Shown here one piece after another: positions 60,391-64,000 of a stretch of DNA of 64,000 nucleotides. Source of the stretch: Dastarcus helophoroides (Eukaryota; Arthropoda; Insecta; Coleoptera; Bothrideridae); the NCBI GenBank assembly GCA_028583605.1, contig CM053327.1, positions 5,207,316 to 5,271,315 of the forward strand, given 5' to 3'. A program made the position numbers and the translations under genes. The notes under the pieces were generated by a model. The model saw only the letters and a list, made by a program, of their open reading frames with translations. It had not been told where the DNA came from and ran no database searches. Every line of letters begins with the position of its first letter. Position 1 is the stretch's first letter.

Positions 60391-62876
60391 CTCTAGAAAG
60401 TGGTCTAGTTAAAGACATAGTTTGAAGTCAACTGGAGAAAAATCGTTTTTTTTTGCAAATTTCAATTTAAATTCTTAATTAAATTTTTATCCCAAATTTA
60501 AAGTTTGTACCCAAACATTTGGAATTTGGATTTTCTTTCTAAATTCTGGAACATAAGATGTTTTTTAAGGTTCAAGTTTCCTCTTAGCGTCCAACCCTTT
60601 TTCTAACTGGCCATAATTTAAATTCTTACGTTTTTTATTTGGGCAATCTTAAAATTTGTGTTTTTTAGAATTGTTGTTTTGCTATTTGAATTTACAATGT
60701 TGAAATGCATTTGATTTTTTGGAATTTCGTACAAAGGTTTTTACTTTAAAATTATTCATCGTTTTTTTTTTTTAGTTTTACGTTAAATCTCAAAATGTCG
60801 ATCTTTTTTGGAAATTTTAAGCTTGAATTAGATTTTCTGTTAAATGCAAAGTATGTCTATATTTTTAATTCTTTCTCTCAATTTTCAGAGTTTAAAATTT
60901 TGGTTTTTACTTTAAACTAGCAAATATTTTCTTAAAACTTCGACTCTTTCTAGAAATCTGGAAATTTTTGTGAAAAGTATCATATATCGAAATTTTGAAC
61001 CTTGAACTTTATCTTAGTTTTTTGAATTTGGAATATTAATTCCAAATTTCCAGAAAATTTATATTTAGGAAGGACAAAGTAGGTTTTAAAAAAATGTAAT
61101 TGCGACTTAGTTTATACTTTAAAAAAACCGACTAAATTCTTTATTATATATTTCTGAAAATATTACCTTTTCTAGAAATTTTACTTTTCTAAGCAAAAAA
61201 TGGAATATATTAATTCTTAACAAATTTACGTGTTGGAACTCAAAATTTTCAGATGTTTAAATTCGAAATTTTAAAAATCAGTTGATATTTAGAATTAATG
61301 TCTAAATTTCAAGAAAAAATAAGCCATAATGTTTGGAAAAAAGGTTTAAAGTCTAAATTTTCGAAAAAAAGTCCAATTTTCAAAATATTAACCTATTAAC
61401 AAAAACTAACAACATTCAACATTTTGTCTTGAAGCAAAATTCAAAAAAAAGACTTTGATATTTCGTGAAACCTAAAAGCTTTAGTGTTTTTTTTTTCAAA
61501 ATCGGCAAGGGATTTTAAAAAAAATTAAATATCGAGAAAGAAAGTCAAAATATTTTGAAGTAGTCAGAATTTTGAGCCAATACTAATGTAAAAGTTTTCA
61601 AAAAAACATCTTAAGTTATTAAGCCAATTTTTTTTTGAAATTTCGACTTTAATCTTGGCATTCTTAACCCCGAAAATTTGTATAAATTTTATAAATTATC
61701 TTTTTCTAAAAATACGAATTTAAGGTTAAAATGTCCTAAATAAAAATAAAAAAATTCTTAATGAAAGTTGAAATTTGATAACTAAGATAGAAATGTCAGT
61801 ATTTTTTTTGAAAGTTTTTACTTAGAAATCAAAACATTAAGGAAAAATTTAAATTTTTGGAATTATAATCGAAATATAAAAAAATAACTTCATAAAAAAA
61901 CAAAATGCTTTATTATGAAGTTAACATTTTACGAAAAAATTAAAAATTTCGAATTAAACTGATTGGTTAGTTATACAAATATCCTGAATCTTCAAGTGTA
62001 GAAATGCTCAGATTTTGTCTCAAACTCAAAATTTATAGACATGTTTTAAAGTTAAATCGACATTTTAGTACAATACTAGAAGAAACTTCTAAAAAAAGTT
62101 ATTTTTTGTCTTCTCAAAATTATGGCTTATAAGAGATTTTAAATTTTAAGTAAGAAGTCAAATATTCAAAATTTTATTCAAATACTCAAGTTAAACTTTA
62201 AATTTTTAAATTCAAAAATGGTAAAAATGTTATTACCAATTCCGAGTTTTTCTTGAAATTTCGTGTTAGATATCGAAAAATCGCTTGTATAAATTTCCAG
62301 TTTTTCTTCAAATCTGAAGTGCGAGGTTTAAGCTTGAAATTTTCAACCTGCAAAATCTGACATTTTTTTTAAATAAAATCTTAGACGTAAGACCGAAATT
62401 TTGACTAAAAAAGAGGAAATTTCAAGAAAACATTAAATTATTTTAAACAAAAATTTAATCAAGCTTAACCTTGAAATGATGAATTTTTTCTCGAATTTTC
62501 GAATTTGGTCTGTCTACAAAGTGTAAACTTCAATCGAAATCTTAGATTTAAAAATCAAAATTTCGAAAAAAATTGGAATGAGTTTAAATTAAAAATTTCA
62601 AGATTTGTGGTGAAAATTGGAGAATGAACTCGAGATTTTCAGAATCTCTTCATTTGAAAATATTATAATTTTTCTTGATATCTTGAGCATAATCTAAAAT
62701 TTAATTGTTTCTTAAAATTTCAAGTAACAGTTCAAAATGGTCAATAATTGTTATTTTTATTAATTATGAGATTTGTCCTGTTATTGCCTTTTTTTAGTAC
62801 CTCTTTTAGCTTTTGTTTTTGCCTAATTTTTGTTCACCTTTTTACCTTATTTGATTGTCCTAAAATCCGGTATCTA

Positions 62877-63406
62877 CTTATTATTTGTTGATCAACCTTA
62901 AAAAAATAAAACTATTTTTTATAAAACATGTTTTTTAAAGGAGCGTTTAAAGCTATTATGGTGGAAGTTATTTCTCAAATGTTGCGGAAATGTATGACTA
63001 ATCATTATAATAAAATAAATTCCACCCTGCAACTTTTATACTTCCAGATGGTAACGATTTTATGATTATGACTGTGGTAATTTATCAAGATAAAATGATT
63101 ACCATCAATATTATCATTATCCACTCAATTTAAAAATGAGTTAAAGCTCACCATATAATTAAACCAAATATTCTATTTCTATTTAATGTTCTTAAGCTAG
63201 CACTTTGGGGTAGAATTTAGTAATTTAATGTGCAAATAGTATTTTCTTATAAATGTTGGCCTCAAATAGGTTAGAGTATGTTAACTTATTTATTATAAAG
63301 GATAAGTAATTAATATATAACTAAATTTCTGTTAGAATAATTAAACATTTATTTATATTAATATTTCAAATAACAGTTTGGAAAATTCATCTATACTAAT
63401 GTACAG
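62877..63406 (-). promoter_or_regulatory. Displaced upstream region of OR-C
   Basis: About 62930-63300 aligns with 43990-44350 upstream of OR-B, so it is the original 5' flank of OR-C, now separated from exon 1 by about 6 kb of transposons. No core promoter element can be named. Confidence 0.5.
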
Positions 63407-64000
63407 TATCTTTAGTTATAAAAGCAACCCCCAGTTAACAAAATTTGCTGTATTCGGGGTATTGCGGTTTTACAGAATCAAAGTCAACTTTGGTTTTTTA
63501 AATAAAAACATCCCAATTATTTGTTTATTTTCAACTTCTCCGAAAATTTCTTCACATATTTTATATAATACACTATAGGTCTAAACTCAACAGTTTCTGA
63601 AATATTGTTAGCTGAAAGTCGTCAATTTGGACCTCTTTTGCCACATACATTTATCTACTTCAAAACACTTTTCTTGGCATTTCTAACAAGGCAGCAGTTT
63701 TTTTAGTGTTATCACGACAAAATATAAAATTATAAAAAAATATTAAATTTACAGAGTTGCATTATGAAAAATGTGCATCATATTGACAATTTTCAACTAA
63801 CAATATTTCAGAAACAGTTGAATTTAGGAATGTTTTATAAAATATGTGTAGAATTTTTTGGAGAATTTGAAAATAAAAAAAAATAATTGGGATGTTCCTC
63901 CAACACCAAAGTTGACTTTGATTCTGAAAAAACGTAATATCCCGTATATCGCAAACTTAAAAATGTAAGATATATGGGAGGTGCTTTTATAATCAAAGGC
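63407..64000. repeat. Inverted repeat at the window end
   Basis: CTTTAGTTATAAAAGCAACC at the left pairs with GGTGCTTTTATAATCAAAGG at the right, and inner tracts match (CAGAATCAAAGTCAACTTTG near 63473 with its complement near 63905; CAACAGTTTCTGAAATATTG near 63588 with its complement near 63805). The centre is near 63705. It probably is another foldback MITE whose outer edge lies at or just beyond the window end. Confidence 0.75.

Larger units (their letters stand above)
56825..62876. mobile_element. Large AT-array transposon upstream of OR-C
   Basis: The left end GAGACCGGATTTTAGG and, on the other strand, the right end TACCGGATTTTAGG are terminal inverted repeats, followed on each side by words such as TACCTTTTTACC. 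A truncated copy lies at 30319-30950, which confirms the right end. After removal of the nested hAT element about 2.9 kb remain, of which 60430-62760 is the degenerate GAAATTTT array. No transposase is visible. The target duplication is unclear (TTATTACT against CTTATTAT). Confidence 0.65.

Overview
The window looks like nuclear DNA of an insect, most likely a beetle, though the order is an inference. It is very AT-rich, its genes have canonical GT-AG introns, it carries three insect-type (7tm_6) odorant receptor genes, and it is crowded with insect transposon families: copia, mariner, a pogo-like element, hAT-like and PIF/Harbinger-like elements, a P-element relative and an R1/I-group LINE. 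No bacterial features, CRISPR array, tRNA or rRNA were found.

Real genes. Receptor OR-A is on the + strand (11066-14768). Receptors OR-B (43949-35282) and OR-C (56755-53067) are a closely related pair on the - strand. All three can be assembled by hand into complete six-exon genes with identical intron positions and phases (1, 2, 0, 0, 0), giving about 390, 393 and 393 residues with no frame break. A single-exon trypsin-like serine protease (18698-19924) has a signal peptide, a full His-Asp-Ser triad, an acidic octapeptide-repeat stalk and a hydrophobic C-terminus, so it may be tethered to the membrane. A few coding-like stretches (746-1105, 18022-18207, 46374-47033) are broken or unrecognised.

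Layout. 1-10.9 kb: unexplained sequence, a PIF/Harbinger-like element (1314-3560), a P-element transposase fragment and a decayed copia fragment. 10.9-14.8 kb: OR-A, with a 1 kb foldback element in intron 3. 18.7-19.9 kb: the protease. 19.9-34.7 kb: a repeat desert of degenerate GAAATTTT-type arrays, a foldback of tandem units (23.9-25.7 kb), a dead mariner, a GC-rich palindromic MITE, a 380-bp tandem duplication and a G-run-ended element. 35.3-43.9 kb: OR-B, whose 7.2 kb first intron holds a candidate solo LTR and a pogo-like element split by a 2.6 kb near-perfect palindrome. 49.1-52.3 kb: a 5'-truncated LINE with two in-frame stops and an 11-bp target duplication. 53.1-56.8 kb: OR-C, with another 1 kb foldback in its last intron. 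56.8-62.9 kb: three transposons nested inside one another, sitting between OR-C exon 1 and the upstream sequence it shares with OR-B. The window ends in a further inverted repeat.

How it fits together. OR-B and OR-C look like a tandem duplication that includes their 5' flank and an unusual GC-AG intron. Later transposon insertions stretched OR-B intron 1 and moved the ancestral upstream region of OR-C about 6 kb from its coding start. All calls rest on reading the sequence; no database search was possible.
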